A DNA stretch of 64,000 nt from NCBI GenBank assembly GCA_035544875.1, contig DASZZP010000127.1, positions 1-64,000 of the forward strand, in the 5' to 3' direction. Below, piece by piece: positions 63,775-64,000 of the stretch. Origin of the DNA: JASLEW01 sp035544875. GTDB taxonomy: Bacteria; Acidobacteriota; Thermoanaerobaculia; Multivoradales; UBA5704. The notes under the pieces are model-generated. The model was not told the origin of the DNA. It was given only the letters and a program-made list of their open reading frames with translations, and did no database searches. Both the position numbers and the translations under genes were made by a program. Position 1 is the first letter of the stretch. Every line of letters starts with the position of its first letter.

Positions 63775-64000
63775 CGTTGCTCTACCTCCTCCTCTGCCGG
63801 GCCGGGCCGGCCGCCATTCGCCGGCCGTCGGCCGGCCCACCCTTGCCCCCTCTCGACCAAACCCCGCGACTCGGGGCATAATCGGCGCGAGCCGGCACAT
63901 AATCTACTACCGCTTACTCGAAGACCGCTCGCTGGGGCGGTGCTGATCCGCTCCGGGAGAGGCACCGTAAGCTCGGGCAGGGTTCGAGTCGCGCTTCGCG
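63775..64000. other. Right-edge intergenic region
   Basis: Upstream of the aldo/keto reductase there is a perfect inverted repeat GCCGGCCG-T-CGGCCGGC (63819-63835). No gene is recognised up to the window end. Confidence 0.35.

Noticed and set aside
63819..63835. GCCGGCCG inverted repeat upstream of the aldo/keto reductase
   Set aside because: Perfect but made only of GC-rich words common in such a genome; not enough to call an operator.
63975..64000. tRNA T-arm-like GGTTCGAGTC at the right edge
   Set aside because: The flanking bases do not form a T stem.

Overview
The window is a GC-rich bacterial chromosome segment. Its combination of an ADOP-type MacB/FtsX permease, an ABC-permease/M1-peptidase fusion, a kinase-like protein with a C-terminal membrane anchor, a CHAT-TPR protein and lipoprotein-type RND components resembles Acidobacteriota, perhaps Thermoanaerobaculia-like. 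That placement is inference; there is no rRNA or other taxonomic marker here.

Layout. 0.4-1.8 kb: a tyrosine integrase beside the 3' half of a tRNA-Pro(GGG) gene, which looks like the right end of an integrated element extending left of the window. 2.0-5.9 kb: gene relics (DUF5615, DCC, surface protein, ChrA) around an intact membrane-protein/saccharopine-dehydrogenase-like pair. 6.1-14.3 kb: an ADOP permease divergent from an AraC regulator, then an ABC ATPase with a giant permease/M1-peptidase fusion. 14.3-17.4 kb: a membrane-anchored pseudokinase. 18.1-24.1 kb: a complete tripartite RND efflux operon (adaptor, pump, outer-membrane factor).

24.5-31.7 kb: a gas-vesicle operon (gvpJ-like, gvpA, gvpF/L, gvpG, gvpF/L, gvpA-family, gvpF/L, gvpK) with a soluble hybrid-PAS histidine kinase and a single-domain response regulator inserted after gvpA. 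Most of these genes overlap by 1-4 nt, so regulator and structural genes are probably co-transcribed. No gvpN is seen.

31.8-41.5 kb: a small secreted protein, a TPR protein, TrmL, a serine hydrolase with a tiny downstream membrane peptide, a lipoprotein, and a MacAB-like operon. 42.2-47.6 kb: trxB-moxR-vwa-sulfatase-like operon. 47.9 kb: sdaA. 49.4-55.5 kb: a visibly less GC-rich four-gene operon encoding a membrane-anchored TPR-CHAT protease, an exported protein of unknown family, an exported M64-like metallopeptidase and a small exported protein. This is the best candidate for an undescribed system.

55.7-60.9 kb: a second gene graveyard (5'-3' exonuclease, OmpA, solute-binding/VWA and MFS relics) containing an intact RHH-like/PIN toxin-antitoxin pair and an HSDL2-like SDR. 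60.9-63.8 kb: an M20 peptidase and an aldo-keto reductase. A ~200-bp structured repeat occurs twice in the same orientation, at 17.9 and 62.6 kb, each time downstream of gene ends.
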